DNA from: Mycobacterium sp. 852002-51961_SCH5331710
Lineage (GTDB): Bacteria > Actinomycetota > Actinomycetes > Mycobacteriales > Mycobacteriaceae
Assembly (NCBI RefSeq): GCF_001665535.1
Contig: NZ_LZSQ01000035.1
Location: forward strand, 1 to 64,000
Direction: 5' to 3'
DNA: 64,000 nucleotides
Shown here: positions 27,651 to 37,117 of the stretch, one piece after another
How positions within the stretch are numbered: the stretch's first letter is position 1
Layout: each line of letters starts with the position of its first letter
Program-made: the position numbers and the translations under genes
Notes under the pieces: generated by a model
The model's input: only the letters and a program-made list of their open reading frames with translations
What the model was told of the DNA's origin: nothing
Database searches by the model: none

Positions 27651-28046
27651 GTGAGCGAAATCCCAGCCGACCTGCACTACACCGAGGAGCACGAGTGGGT
27701 GCTGCGCACCGGCGACGACACCGTGCGCGTCGGTATCACCGACTACGCCCAGTCGGCGCTGGGTGACGTGGTGTTCGTCCAACTGCCCGACGTCGGCACC
27801 GAGGTGACCGCCGGCGAGTCGTTCGGCGAGGTGGAGTCCACCAAGTCGGTGTCGGACCTCTACGCGCCCGTCACGGCGAAAGTCGTTGCGGTCAACGGTG
27901 ATCTCGAGGGAAGTCCGCAGCTCGTGAACTCCGACCCCTACGGCGAGGGTTGGCTGATCGAGCTGCAGGCCGATGCCGCGGCGCTGGAGGAAGGGCTCGG
28001 CGGGCTCCTCGACGCCGACGGCTACCGCGGCACGGTGTCGGAATGA
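27651..28046 (+). CDS. gcvH: Glycine cleavage system H protein
   Basis: 131 residues. Carrier of the lipoyl arm that shuttles the aminomethyl group between P, T and L proteins. [19 protein letters not shown] contains the lipoylated lysine (ESTKS, about residue 64), and [10 protein letters not shown] is the conserved start. GTG start with GAGGAG nearby. Not in an operon with gcvB (3.2 kb downstream) or gcvT (absent here), but in the same neighbourhood as in M. tuberculosis (Rv1826). Confidence 0.96.
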   Translation: MSEIPADLHYTEEHEWVLRTGDDTVRVGITDYAQSALGDVVFVQLPDVGTEVTAGESFGEVESTKSVSDLYAPVTAKVVAVNGDLEGSPQLVNSDPYGEGWLIELQADAAALEEGLGGLLDADGYRGTVSE

Positions 28047-28179
28047 CGGAGTTGTTAGGGTTTTGCAGACCGGACGCCAACTAGGGCGGATCCGGCGGTG
28101 GTGGGCACAACGAAGCTCGCCGCGCGGTACGGTCGACACCAGACGCGGTATCGCCACAGCAGCCAGTTAGGAGCAGCGG

Positions 28180-28659
28180 GTGACGGAAAACGACCAGAAC
28201 TCTGGGACCGACCAGACGTCTGACGAAGTCACCGTGGAAACGACATCCGTCTTCCGCGCCGACTTCCTCAACGAACTGGACGCCCCGGCCACGGCGGGGA
28301 CCGAGGGCGCCGTTTCGGGCGTCGAGGGTCTGCCCGCCGGATCGGCGCTGCTGGTCGTCAAGCGCGGGCCGAACGCCGGTTCCCGGTTCCTGCTCGACCA
28401 GCCCACCACGTCGGCCGGAAGGCATCCCGACAGCGACATCTTCCTCGACGACGTCACGGTGAGCCGTCGGCACGCCGAGTTCCGCCTCGAGGGCGGCGAG
28501 TTCCAGGTGGTCGACGTCGGCAGCCTCAACGGCACCTACGTCAACCGCGAACCGGTGGACTCCGCGGTGCTCGCCAACGGCGACGAGGTGCAGATCGGAA
28601 AGTTCCGCCTGGTGTTCCTCACCGGGCCCAAGAACGACGACAGCGGTCAGGCCGGCTAG
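28180..28659 (+). CDS. garA: GarA, FHA-domain regulator of central metabolism
   Basis: 159 residues. The N-terminal tail carries the phosphorylation motif [13 protein letters not shown] (adjacent threonines around residues 21-24, the PknB/PknG sites). The C-terminal FHA domain is read from [18 protein letters not shown] through [24 protein letters not shown] and [13 protein letters not shown]. Unphosphorylated GarA inhibits alpha-ketoglutarate decarboxylase and NAD-glutamate dehydrogenase and activates glutamate synthase; phosphorylation turns it off. The GTG start has AGGAGC upstream. Syntenic with Rv1827. Confidence 0.96.
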   Translation: MTENDQNSGTDQTSDEVTVETTSVFRADFLNELDAPATAGTEGAVSGVEGLPAGSALLVVKRGPNAGSRFLLDQPTTSAGRHPDSDIFLDDVTVSRRHAEFRLEGGEFQVVDVGSLNGTYVNREPVDSAVLANGDEVQIGKFRLVFLTGPKNDDSGQAG

Positions 28660-28690
28660 TGCTCGACCAGCGCATGCGCGAAGAGTAGCC

Positions 28691-29431
28691 ATGGGCGCAC
28701 CCGACACTCCCGCGCTCACTGGGATGTCGATCGGAGCGGTCCTCGATCTGCTGCGACCGGACTTCCCGGACGTGACCATCTCCAAGATTCGCTTCCTGGA
28801 GGCCGAAGGCCTGGTCACTCCTGAGCGCACCGCGTCGGGTTATCGGCGGTTCACCGCCTACGACTGCGCGCGCCTGCGGTTCATTCTCACCGCCCAGCGC
28901 GACCAGTACCTGCCGTTGAAGGTGATCAAGGCGCAGCTCGACGCGCAGCCCGACGGCGAGTTGCCGTCACATGGATCCGCGTACGGCGTACCGCGTTTGG
29001 TGCCGGTCTCCGCTAACGGTGACGACAACGCCGCGGGTGCGGCGGCGGTGGCCCCGACGCAGGTGCGGCTGTCGCGGGAGGACCTGCTGGCGCGCTCGGG
29101 CGTCGACGAGGAACTGCTCAGCGCGCTGGTGAAGTCCGGGATCATCACCACCGGCCCGGGTGGTTTCTTCGACGAGCACTCCGTGGTGATCGCGCAGTGT
29201 GCCCGCGCGTTGGCCGACTACGGTGTCGAGCCGCGGCATCTGCGGGCGTTCCGGTCGGCGGCCGACCGGCAGTCCGACCTGATCGCGCAGATCGCCGGGC
29301 CGATCGTCAAGGGCAACAAGGCCGGCGCGCGCGACCGGGCCGACGACCTGGCACGCGAGGTGGCGGCCCTGGCAATCACCTTGCACACATCGCTGATCAA
29401 GTCGGCTGTGCGCGACGTACTGGATCGCTGA
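28691..29431 (+). CDS. MerR-family regulator (Rv1828 type)
   Basis: 246 residues. [31 protein letters not shown] and [24 protein letters not shown] is the MerR winged helix-turn-helix, followed by a dimerisation helix and a C-terminal domain ([40 protein letters not shown]) present in Rv1828 homologues, which also looks helix-turn-helix-like. No metal-binding Cys cluster. Position after garA is conserved. Target genes cannot be named from sequence. Confidence 0.88.
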   Translation: MGAPDTPALTGMSIGAVLDLLRPDFPDVTISKIRFLEAEGLVTPERTASGYRRFTAYDCARLRFILTAQRDQYLPLKVIKAQLDAQPDGELPSHGSAYGVPRLVPVSANGDDNAAGAAAVAPTQVRLSREDLLARSGVDEELLSALVKSGIITTGPGGFFDEHSVVIAQCARALADYGVEPRHLRAFRSAADRQSDLIAQIAGPIVKGNKAGARDRADDLAREVAALAITLHTSLIKSAVRDVLDR

Positions 29432-29448
29432 GGATTAGACTCGAAGCG

Positions 29449-29499
29449 ATGGCTATCAGGCTCGCTTCTTCGGTGCGGAGGGCAGACACAGATGGGTGA
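29449..29499 (+). CDS. Leader mini-ORF (16 codons) overlapping the DUF151 start
   Basis: ATG 29449 to TGA 29497-29499 encodes MAIRLASSVRRADTDG. TAGACT (29436-29441) stands seven bases before this ATG, the leaderless spacing, so the transcript probably begins at this codon. It overlaps the next gene's ATG (29492) by eight bases (ATGGGTGA), giving a coupled start; that start also has GGAGG at 29478 inside the leader. Confidence 0.45.
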   Translation: MAIRLASSVRRADTDG

Positions 29500-29986
29500 G
29501 GTTCGTGTGGTCGGCATTCGCGTTGAGCAGCCGCAGAACCAGCCGGTCCTGCTGCTGAGGGAGTCGAACGGCGACCGATATCTGCCCATCTGGATCGGGC
29601 AGTCCGAGGCCGCTGCGATCGCGCTCGAACAGCAGGGTGTCGAGCCGGCGCGACCGCTGACGCACGATCTGATCCGAGATGTCATTGCCGCGCTTGGTCA
29701 TTCGCTCAAAGAGGTGCGCATTGTCGACCTGCAGGAAGGCACCTTCTACGCCGACCTGATCTTCGACCGCGACATCAAGGTGTCGGCGCGCCCGTCGGAT
29801 TCGGTGGCGATCGCGCTGCGGGTCGGGGTGCCGATCTATGTCGAGGAAGCGGTGCTGGCCGAGGCCGGCCTGATCATTCCGGACGAGAACGACGACGAGG
29901 CCGCGGGTGCGGTGCGCGAGGACGAGGTCGAGAAGTTCAAGGAGTTCCTCGACAGCGTCTCACCCGACGACTTCAAGGCGACCTAG
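29492..29986 (+). CDS. Bifunctional nuclease family protein (DUF151, Rv1829 type)
   Basis: 164 residues. GEVRVVGIRVEQPQNQPVLLL, YLPIWIGQSEAAAIALEQQGV, and VSARPSDSVAIALRVGVPIYVEEAVL match the DUF151/BFN family, found in bacteria and plants, where some members have nuclease activity. The C-terminal acidic segment (DENDDEAAGAVREDEVEKF) resembles a UVR-type tail. The chemistry in mycobacteria is unproven. It lies between the two MerR genes, as in M. tuberculosis, downstream of a possible leader ORF. Confidence 0.88.
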   Translation: MGEVRVVGIRVEQPQNQPVLLLRESNGDRYLPIWIGQSEAAAIALEQQGVEPARPLTHDLIRDVIAALGHSLKEVRIVDLQEGTFYADLIFDRDIKVSARPSDSVAIALRVGVPIYVEEAVLAEAGLIIPDENDDEAAGAVREDEVEKFKEFLDSVSPDDFKAT

Positions 29987-29999
29987 CCCGACCTGGGCA

Positions 30000-30020
30000 G
30001 TCACCGTGACGGTTTGTCAC
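30000..30020. promoter_or_regulatory. GTCAC/GTGAC dyad cluster before the second MerR gene
   Basis: Two overlapping inverted repeats share one arm: GTCAC-C-GTGAC at 30000-30010 and GTGAC-GGTTT-GTCAC at 30006-30020. A further GTCAC follows at 30032. They could be a regulator site or a weak terminator for the DUF151 gene. Confidence 0.3.
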
Positions 30021-30216
30021 GGAAACGTCTCGTCACTTCGACACGCGGTGCGGGGTTTCCCCATCGGCGAGATGGGCAGCCATACTTTGAGAGCCGGACC
30101 ACTGATGGGCAGTCCACGGACGGCGAGAAGCGTATGCTCGACACACTCGGGCTTGGCAAATGTGTGCCCCACGCGAGGTCACAGACGCGGGTTCGATCGG
30201 CGAGAGGAATCTACAA

Positions 30217-30852
30217 GTGGGAGACACGCCACGTCAGGAGCAGCTGGACCTCACTGCTGCTAGCGGCCCCGCGGATTCGGAACCGACCACCGCAACGGCG
30301 ACGAGCGAAGAGCCCGTGCAGGCGGGGCTGTTCCCCGACAACTCCGTGCCCGACGAGCTCGTCGGCTACCGCGGACCGAGCGCCTGCCAGATCGCCGGCA
30401 TCACCTACCGCCAGCTCGACTACTGGGCGCGGACGTCGCTGGTCGTACCGTCCATCCGCAGCGCGGCCGGCTCCGGCAGCCAGCGGCTGTACTCGTTCAA
30501 GGACATCCTGGTCCTCAAGATCGTCAAGCGGCTTCTCGACACCGGCATCTCGCTGCACAACATCCGCGTCGCCGTCGACCACCTGCGTCAGCGCGGGGTT
30601 CGCGATCTGGCCAACATCACGCTGTTCTCCGATGGCACCACGGTCTACGAGTGCACGTCGGCCGAAGAGGTCGTCGACCTGCTGCAGGGCGGTCAGGGCG
30701 TGTTCGGCATCGCCGTCTCGGGCGCCATGCGGGAGTTGACCGGCGCGATCGCCGATTTCCCCGGCGAACGCGCCGACGGCGGCGAGTCGATCGCCGCACC
30801 CGAGGACGAACTGGCGTCGCGGCGTAAGCACCGCGACCGCAAGATCGGCTAG
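30217..30852 (+). CDS. resR: MerR-family regulator (Rv1830 / ResR type)
   Basis: 211 residues. After a flexible N-terminal tail (GPADSEPTTATATSEE) the MerR-like domain begins at GYRGPSACQIAGITYRQLDYWARTSLVVPSI, then QRLYSFKDILVLKIVKRLLDTGISLHNIR. The tail KHRDRKIG is basic. In M. tuberculosis Rv1830 (ResR) controls growth resumption after drug exposure and acts on the whiB2 and iniBAC-type genes. The GTG at 30217 has AGAGG nine bases upstream and gives the expected length; the longer open frame from 30160 uses atypical codons. Confidence 0.87.
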   Translation: MGDTPRQEQLDLTAASGPADSEPTTATATSEEPVQAGLFPDNSVPDELVGYRGPSACQIAGITYRQLDYWARTSLVVPSIRSAAGSGSQRLYSFKDILVLKIVKRLLDTGISLHNIRVAVDHLRQRGVRDLANITLFSDGTTVYECTSAEEVVDLLQGGQGVFGIAVSGAMRELTGAIADFPGERADGGESIAAPEDELASRRKHRDRKIG

Positions 30853-30882
30853 CCACCCCCCTTCCTCTGCGCCACCTCTCTG

Positions 30883-30944
30883 CGCGACCAGACGCAAACC
30901 TGCCTCTTTCTGGCGCGAAATGGGCATGTTCGCGCCTGCTCGCG
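30883..30944 (+). terminator. Imperfect palindrome, terminator-like element (family copy 1)
   Basis: Left arm 30883-30904 (CGCGACCAGACGCAAAC...) and right arm 30923-30944 (...TTCGCGCCTGCTCGCG) pair at about 17 of 22 positions, with a loop of 18 bases. It follows the resR stop and resembles the better element at 44373-44430. It occupies most of the gap before the glycine riboswitch. Confidence 0.5.
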
Positions 30945-30985
30945 GTCTGACAGGACCCACCGGTAAACTGGCCAACGCATCGCGC

Positions 30986-31195
30986 TTGTGCGGGAGAGTT
31001 TCGTGACGGCCAGTCACGGACGCCGAAGGAGCAACACCTCTCCGTCAACCTCTCAGGCACCCGGACCGCACGAGACCCCGATGCCTCTGGAAAGCGGTGA
31101 GCAGCGCTCGCCCGCCCATGGGGAAAGGCGAATCTCGCACCGTCGCGATCGCCGAATCTCTCAGGCACCCGTAGCGGGTCGACGACAGAGGGGGA
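30986..31195 (+). promoter_or_regulatory. Tandem glycine riboswitch upstream of gcvB
   Basis: Two aptamers are visible. Aptamer 1 (about 30986-31074): GCGGGAGAG, then GCCGAAGGAGCAA (31022-31034) and the signature CTCTCAGGC (31050-31058), closed by GTGCGG/CCGCAC. Aptamer 2 (about 31084-31195): CCTCTGG, GGGGAAAGGCG (31120-31130), CTCTCAGGC (31158-31166), closed by CCTCTG/CAGAGG. This is the standard cooperative glycine sensor; here it should switch on the P protein gene when glycine is high. The stretch 30853-31238 (386 bases) thus contains a terminator-like palindrome, the riboswitch and the leader of gcvB. Confidence 0.92.
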
Positions 31196-31238
31196 GGACC
31201 CAGCGGTTCTCTGCCTGCACGCGTCTGGAGTAGCCCGA

Positions 31239-34085
31239 GTGTTCGATCACCACCAGCCCAACTTCGCCGACCGTCACATCGGACCCGATGCCGACGCCGT
31301 CGCCACGATGCTGAAGACCATCGGCGTCTCCTCACTCGACGAGCTCGCCGAGAAGGCGCTGCCGGCCAACATCCTCGACGCGCTCTCAGCCGACGGCTTG
31401 GCCCCGGGCCTCGATCGGCTGCCCGCTGCCGCCACCGAGGAGGAGGCGCTCGCCGAACTGCGCGCGCTGGCCGACCAGAACACCGTCGCCGTGTCGATGA
31501 TCGGTCAAGGCTACTTCGACACGCTCACCCCACCGGTGTTGCGCCGCAACATCCTTGAGAACCCCGCCTGGTACACCGCGTACACCCCCTACCAGCCGGA
31601 GATCAGCCAGGGCCGCCTCGAGGCGCTTCTCAACTTCCAGACGATGGTGACCGACCTGACTGCCCTCGAGGTCGCCAACGCGTCGATGCTCGACGAGGGC
31701 ACGGCGGCCGCCGAGGCGATGACGCTGATGCATCGCGCCGTGCGCGGCTCGTCGAACCGCCTCGCCGTGGACGCCGACCTGTACCCGCAGACCGCCGCCG
31801 TGCTGGCCACCCGCGCCGAGCCGCTCGGCATCGAGATCGTCACCGCCGACCTGACCCAGGGGTTACCCGAGGGCGAGTTCTTCGGCGTCGCCACGCAGCT
31901 GCCGGGGGCCAGCGGTGCCGTCGTCGACTGGAGCGATCTCGTCGCCCAGGCCCACGACCGCGGTGCCCTGGTCGCGATCGGCGCCGACCTGCTGGCGTTG
32001 ACGCTGCTCACCCCGCCCGGCGAGATCGGCGCCGACGTCGCCTTCGGCAGCACCCAAAGGTTCGGTGTGCCAATGGGATTCGGCGGACCCCACGCGGGAT
32101 ACCTGGCCGTGCACGCCAAGCACGCGCGTCAGCTGCCGGGCCGCCTGGTCGGGGTGTCGCTCGACGCCGACGGCGCCCCGGCATACCGGCTGGCATTGCA
32201 GACGCGCGAACAGCACATTCGCCGCGACAAGGCGACAAGCAACATCTGCACCGCGCAGGTTCTGTTGGCGGTGATGGCCGCGATGTACGCCAGCTACCAC
32301 GGCGCCGACGGCCTGACCGGGATCGCGCACCGGGTGCACGAGCGGGCCCGGGCGCTGGCTGCCGGACTCTCGGCGGCCGGGGTGCAGATCGTGCACCGCT
32401 CGTTCTTCGACACGGTGCTGGCCGAGGTGCCGGGCCGGGCGGCGGCGGTGCGTGACGCGGCCAAGGCGCGCGGCATCAACGTATGGCTTGTCGACGACGA
32501 CCACGTCTCGGTCGCCTGCGACGAGGCGACCACCGATGCGCACGTCGAGGCGGTGTTGTCGGCGTTCTCGGCGACGCCGGTCGACGCGGAGTTCGACGGG
32601 CCCCGCATCGCGACGCGCACATCGGAGTTCCTGACCCATCCCGCGTTCACCCGGTACCGCACCGAGACCGAGATGATGCGCTACCTGCGGTCGCTCGCCG
32701 ACAAGGATATCGCCCTGGACCGCAGCATGATTCCGCTCGGCTCGTGCACGATGAAGCTCAACGCGGCCGCCGAGATGGAACCGATCACCTGGCCGGAGTT
32801 CGGCCGTCAGCATCCGTTCGCCCCGGCCTCCGACACCCCCGGTCTGCGCAAGCTGATCGCGGATCTGGAGCAGTGGCTGATCGGCATCACCGGATACGAC
32901 GCGGTGTCGCTGCAGCCCAACGCCGGTTCGCAGGGTGAGTACGCCGGTCTGCTCGCGATCCAGGCGTATCACGCCGAGAACGGCGAGCCCCACCGCAACG
33001 TCTGCCTGATCCCGTCCAGCGCGCACGGCACCAACGCGGCCTCGGCGGCGCTGGCCGGTATGCGGGTCGTGGTGGTGGCGTGCCGCGCGAACGGCGACGT
33101 GGACCTCGACGACCTGCGCGCGAAGGTGAGCGAGCACGCGGATCGCCTGTCCGCGTTGATGATCACGTACCCGTCCACGCACGGGGTGTACGAGCACGAC
33201 ATCGCCGACATCTGCGCGGCCGTGCACGACGCCGGCGGTCAGGTGTACGTCGACGGCGCCAACCTCAACGCACTCGTCGGCCTGGCCCGTCCCGGCCGTT
33301 TCGGCGGCGACGTCAGCCACCTCAACCTGCACAAGACGTTCTGCATCCCGCACGGCGGCGGGGGACCTGGCGTGGGTCCGGTCGCGGTCCGTGCGCACTT
33401 GACGCCGTATCTGCCCGGACATCCGCTCGCCGACGAGCTTCCCGAGAAGCACACCGTCTCGGCAGCGCCCTACGGGTCGGCGTCGATCCTGCCGATCAGC
33501 TGGGCCTACATCCGGATGATGGGCGCGAATGGCCTGCGCGCCGCGTCGCTGACCGCCATCGCGTCGGCCAACTACATCGCCCGCCGCCTCGACGAGTACT
33601 ACCCGGTGCTCTACACCGGCGAGAACGGCATGGTCGCCCACGAGTGCATCCTCGATCTGCGCACCATCACCAAGCAGACCGGCGTCACCGTCGACGATGT
33701 GGCAAAGCGGTTGGCGGACTACGGGTTCCACGCACCGACCATGAGCTTCCCGGTCGCGGGCACGCTGATGGTCGAGCCGACCGAGAGCGAAAGCCTCGCC
33801 GAGGTCGACGCGTTCTGCGAAGCGATGATCGCGATCCGCGCCGAGATCGACAAGGTCGGCGACGGCACCTGGCCCGTCGACGACAATCCGCTGCGCGGGG
33901 CACCCCACACCGCGGAGTCCCTCCTCGTCGACGACTGGGACCACCCCTACACCCGCGAGCAGGCCGCCTATCCGCTGGGCAAGAACTACCGTCCCAAGGT
34001 GTGGCCTCCGGTGCGCCGTATCGACGGTGCGTACGGCGACCGCAACCTGGTGTGCTCCTGTCCGCCGGTGGAGGCGTTCGCCTGA
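31239..34085 (+). CDS. gcvB: Glycine dehydrogenase (decarboxylating), P protein
   Basis: 948 residues, a fused alpha/beta P protein. It decarboxylates glycine with PLP and passes the aminomethyl group to GcvH. The PLP lysine is in [18 protein letters not shown] (near residue 699). [17 protein letters not shown] is the conserved start, and SIGLIGSC-like [16 protein letters not shown] is the conserved mid-region. GTG start at 31239, 40 bases after the tandem glycine riboswitch. Syntenic with Rv1832. Confidence 0.96.
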   Translation: MFDHHQPNFADRHIGPDADAVATMLKTIGVSSLDELAEKALPANILDALSADGLAPGLDRLPAAATEEEALAELRALADQNTVAVSMIGQGYFDTLTPPVLRRNILENPAWYTAYTPYQPEISQGRLEALLNFQTMVTDLTALEVANASMLDEGTAAAEAMTLMHRAVRGSSNRLAVDADLYPQTAAVLATRAEPLGIEIVTADLTQGLPEGEFFGVATQLPGASGAVVDWSDLVAQAHDRGALVAIGADLLALTLLTPPGEIGADVAFGSTQRFGVPMGFGGPHAGYLAVHAKHARQLPGRLVGVSLDADGAPAYRLALQTREQHIRRDKATSNICTAQVLLAVMAAMYASYHGADGLTGIAHRVHERARALAAGLSAAGVQIVHRSFFDTVLAEVPGRAAAVRDAAKARGINVWLVDDDHVSVACDEATTDAHVEAVLSAFSATPVDAEFDGPRIATRTSEFLTHPAFTRYRTETEMMRYLRSLADKDIALDRSMIPLGSCTMKLNAAAEMEPITWPEFGRQHPFAPASDTPGLRKLIADLEQWLIGITGYDAVSLQPNAGSQGEYAGLLAIQAYHAENGEPHRNVCLIPSSAHGTNAASAALAGMRVVVVACRANGDVDLDDLRAKVSEHADRLSALMITYPSTHGVYEHDIADICAAVHDAGGQVYVDGANLNALVGLARPGRFGGDVSHLNLHKTFCIPHGGGGPGVGPVAVRAHLTPYLPGHPLADELPEKHTVSAAPYGSASILPISWAYIRMMGANGLRAASLTAIASANYIARRLDEYYPVLYTGENGMVAHECILDLRTITKQTGVTVDDVAKRLADYGFHAPTMSFPVAGTLMVEPTESESLAEVDAFCEAMIAIRAEIDKVGDGTWPVDDNPLRGAPHTAESLLVDDWDHPYTREQAAYPLGKNYRPKVWPPVRRIDGAYGDRNLVCSCPPVEAFA

Positions 34086-34161
34086 CCGCCGAGTGCGGGC
34101 TCGACACACGCTTCGACGGCGAAATATGTGCCGGTTACCCACGTTCGGATAGGGTGCTGGC

Positions 34162-35043
34162 GTGCTACCACCGACGGTCGCGGAGTGGCGGGACGGCGGT
34201 CGCCTGCTGAGCACGGCGGCGGGGAAGGTGTTCGTCCGCAGCGCCCCCGGCGACGGCCCGACGATCCTGCTGCTGCACGGCTATCCGTCGAGTTCCTACG
34301 ACTACCGAGGCGTCGTGCCGCACCTGGAGGGCCGGGCCTGGGTGACGCTGGACTTCCTCGGCTTCGGGCTGTCGGACAAACCACGCCCGCACCGGTACAG
34401 CCTGTTCGAGCAGGCCGACATCGTGCAGTCCGTGGTGGCCGAGACGACGACGGGCCCGGTCGTGATGGTCGCCCACGACATGGGCACGTCGGTGGCGACC
34501 GAACTGCTCGCGCGCGACATCGACGGCAAGCTGCCCTTCGACCTGCGCGCGGCGGTGTTGACCAACGGCAGCGTCATCCTGGACCGGGCGAGCCTGCGGC
34601 CGGCGCAGAAGATCCTGCGCGGTCCGCTCGGGCCGGTGTTCGCCCGGCTGACCAACGAACGCGGCTTCGCCCGCGGGTTCGGCAGGCTGTTCAGCGCCGC
34701 GCACCCGCTGACCCGCGAGGAAGCCGAGGCACAGTGGGCGCTGCTGGCCAACAACGGCGGAAACCGGATCGCGCACCTGCTGATCTACTACCTCAACGAG
34801 CGTGTCGAGTTCGCGCCACGATGGCATGGCGCCGTGCGCGATTGGGGCAAGCCGCTGAGCTTCTTGTGGGCGCTCGACGATCCGGTCGCGACGGGCAATG
34901 TGCTCGACGGTCTGCGCGAACTGCGGCCCCACGCGGACGTCGTCGAGCTGCCGAGCGTCGGCCACTATCCACAGGTCGAGGTGCCCGACGTGTTCAGCCG
35001 AGCCGCGCTGAGCCTGCTCGACGCTAGCCGAGGAAGTTCGTGA
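34162..35043 (+). CDS. lipZ: Alpha/beta-hydrolase, haloalkane dehalogenase/epoxide hydrolase-like (Rv1834 region)
   Basis: 293 residues. LLLHGYPSSSYDYRGVVPHL holds the oxyanion HGYPSS; the nucleophile position reads MVAHDMGTSVA, an Asp instead of Ser, near residue 109; the acid is in WALDDPVAT and the His in SVGHYPQVE near 276. The Asp nucleophile is the pattern of epoxide hydrolases and dehalogenases, not of lipases, although the syntenic M. tuberculosis gene is named lipZ. TAGGGT (34150-34155) six bases before the GTG indicates a leaderless mRNA. Convergent with the VWA gene, overlapping it by 20 bp. Confidence 0.85.
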   Translation: MLPPTVAEWRDGGRLLSTAAGKVFVRSAPGDGPTILLLHGYPSSSYDYRGVVPHLEGRAWVTLDFLGFGLSDKPRPHRYSLFEQADIVQSVVAETTTGPVVMVAHDMGTSVATELLARDIDGKLPFDLRAAVLTNGSVILDRASLRPAQKILRGPLGPVFARLTNERGFARGFGRLFSAAHPLTREEAEAQWALLANNGGNRIAHLLIYYLNERVEFAPRWHGAVRDWGKPLSFLWALDDPVATGNVLDGLRELRPHADVVELPSVGHYPQVEVPDVFSRAALSLLDASRGSS

Positions 35044-37084
35044 TCGCCGACGTCAGCTCGGGGGAGTCGGAGCTGTCCAGGTTCTGGTAGCTGCCGCCGC
35101 TGATCTCGGCGACCGCCTCCCAGGTCGCGCGGTCGGAGTCCGAACCGAAGTCGATGACGTTGACGGCCACCGGCTTGGCCTCGTCGAACGCGCCGCGGAT
35201 GTACTGCTGCAGCCCGTCCCCGTTGAGGGTCTGGTCGGTGTGCGGCCCGGTCGTGATCACCAGCACCGAGTTCTTCTGCCCCTGACGGTAATTCGCGATC
35301 GCTTCGGTGTAGACCAGCCGCAGCGTCGTGAACGACACCGCGCCGCCGCCCGAGGCGGACTGTCCGTCCAGCGTCGAGGTCAGCGCCGCCGACCGCGGCT
35401 GCCCGTTCACCTGATCGCTGAGCGGTCCGGTGCTCACCTCCGAACGGCCCGACGTGCCGTCGAACGTCCACAGCCCCACCGCCGCCGATGCCGGCAACGC
35501 CTGCAGACGGGCGTTGAGCGCGGAGACGACGTTGGACAGCCGAGGTCGTCCGCCGTCGTCGGTAGGCATGGACTGGTCGAGCATGATCGTCACCGCCGGA
35601 TTGGCCGCCGGGGCGGTCAGGGCGTTGGCCAGCAGCGCGCGGGTCTCGTTGTCGCCCACCGACAGCGGCGCCGGCACCGGCCCGAAGTCCACGACGTCGC
35701 TGTTCGGCGGCGTCGTGCCCTGCGCGCGGAACCCGGCCTTGGCCAGTTCGGCGAGCTGCTCAGGTTTGCGCATGAATCGGGCGAATTCGCTTGCGGCGCT
35801 CTTCTGTTCCTGCGACAACCCGTCCGCCGACAGCAGCACGGTCGGATAGTCGGCGACCGCCGCGGGCCCTGGCGGCAACCACGCGGACACCACCTTGGCG
35901 GCGTCCTGCAGATCCGCGCTGCGCTGGAAGAGTTGCTGTTCGGTGATGGCGACGGCGTGCACCGGCGCCGCGGCCGGATCGGACGCCTTGACCAGCGCGT
36001 CCATCGCGGTCGAGGTCTTCTTGTCCGCGAGCTTCGGCTGCCCCGCCATCAGGGTGTTCACCGCGCGTGTGCCGTCGCTCGCCGGTGCACCAGCCGGCGC
36101 CGACGCGGCGGCGATCGCCTCGGCGGCGAGATAGGACGCGTCGCTGTCGCCGGTCAGCGGCAGCGCCAGCCGCAGCGAGCCCCAGCCCGGGAGGTTCAGG
36201 CCGTCCAGCGCCGTCGGGTTGCTCTGCAGGTTGGGCAGCGTCGACCAATTCTGCTGCGCCAAAGCACTTTTGAGCTGTGGCCGGACGGCCAGCACGACGG
36301 GGGATGTGACCAGCGACCGGCTGTCTATGATCGTCTGCGCACCCGACGAGGCCTCGAGCCGGGCGGCCGACACCGAGCTGCCCGGAACCCACAGCGCGGG
36401 GCGGTCGCCCAGTTCCTTGGGCCACGGCCCGATGAAGCCGTTGACCACCTGATCGGATTCGGCGGGTTTGACGCCGATCTTCACGCATTTGTCGGCCACC
36501 GGGGCCGCGGTCTCGTTGTACCGGTTGGCCAACGCCTGGATCGGTTCGGCGATGTTCGGGTCGGCCACCACCGCGACGGACAGTTCGCCGTCCACGCAGC
36601 GTGCAGCGGCCTGATCGGTGCGATCGGACAGGGCGTCACCGAAGAAGCGCCACAAGATGACCGCGCCGACGAGGACGACGACCGCCACCAGGGCCGCGAT
36701 GACGCCGACGCTGACGCCGCGCCTGCCCGCGGTGACCGCGCGGTGGCTGCCGGTCCACTCGCCGCCCTCCCACTCGCCGCTGTGCCTGCGAATGGGGCGA
36801 GACGGAGGGGCCGAGCCGGCGTCATCCTCGAAGTCGGGTGTGTGATCCGGCGCGTCGGTGTAGTCCGGGCCATCCGAATAGGCGGGGTCGTCTACGTCTT
36901 CGTAGTCGGAGCCGTCCTCGTAATCGGCGCCGTCCTCGGAGCCGTAGCCGGCGTCGTATCCCGCGTCCCCGCGGTCCGGTTCGTCACGGAGGTAGCCGAA
37001 ACGCTCGGTCTGCGACTCGTCGTGCCGCTCGCCGAAGCCCCCGCCCGGCGAGTCCTCGGGATCCGGTTTGCTGTGCCTGCCCAC
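35024..37084 (-). CDS. Large membrane-anchored VWA-domain protein (Rv1836c type)
   Basis: 686 residues. An acidic cytoplasmic region rich in Asp/Tyr (YEDGSDYEDVDDPAYSDGPD), one TM helix near residue 125-150 (SVGVIAALVAVVVLVGAVIL), an extracytoplasmic solute-binding-like domain (LSVAVVADPNIAEPIQALAN; with VNGFIGPWPKELGDRPALWV) and a C-terminal von Willebrand A domain with the MIDAS start IMLDQSMP (DxSxx) and later metal residues. It likely binds a partner outside the membrane. Transcribed toward the hydrolase gene and 33 bp downstream of glcB on the same strand. Function unknown. Confidence 0.85.
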   Translation of the reverse strand: MGRHSKPDPEDSPGGGFGERHDESQTERFGYLRDEPDRGDAGYDAGYGSEDGADYEDGSDYEDVDDPAYSDGPDYTDAPDHTPDFEDDAGSAPPSRPIRRHSGEWEGGEWTGSHRAVTAGRRGVSVGVIAALVAVVVLVGAVILWRFFGDALSDRTDQAAARCVDGELSVAVVADPNIAEPIQALANRYNETAAPVADKCVKIGVKPAESDQVVNGFIGPWPKELGDRPALWVPGSSVSAARLEASSGAQTIIDSRSLVTSPVVLAVRPQLKSALAQQNWSTLPNLQSNPTALDGLNLPGWGSLRLALPLTGDSDASYLAAEAIAAASAPAGAPASDGTRAVNTLMAGQPKLADKKTSTAMDALVKASDPAAAPVHAVAITEQQLFQRSADLQDAAKVVSAWLPPGPAAVADYPTVLLSADGLSQEQKSAASEFARFMRKPEQLAELAKAGFRAQGTTPPNSDVVDFGPVPAPLSVGDNETRALLANALTAPAANPAVTIMLDQSMPTDDGGRPRLSNVVSALNARLQALPASAAVGLWTFDGTSGRSEVSTGPLSDQVNGQPRSAALTSTLDGQSASGGGAVSFTTLRLVYTEAIANYRQGQKNSVLVITTGPHTDQTLNGDGLQQYIRGAFDEAKPVAVNVIDFGSDSDRATWEAVAEISGGSYQNLDSSDSPELTSAITNFLG

Positions 37085-37117
37085 TTCCGCCCTTACTGAC
37101 GCCGACCGGTCACCGGA

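Noticed and set aside
31863..34214. 783-codon minus-strand frame over gcvB
   Set aside because: Shadow of gcvB; composition dominated by Arg/His/Val typical of antisense reading.
35240..37099. 619-codon plus-strand frame over the VWA gene
   Set aside because: Antisense shadow with Arg/Gln/His-rich composition and no motif.
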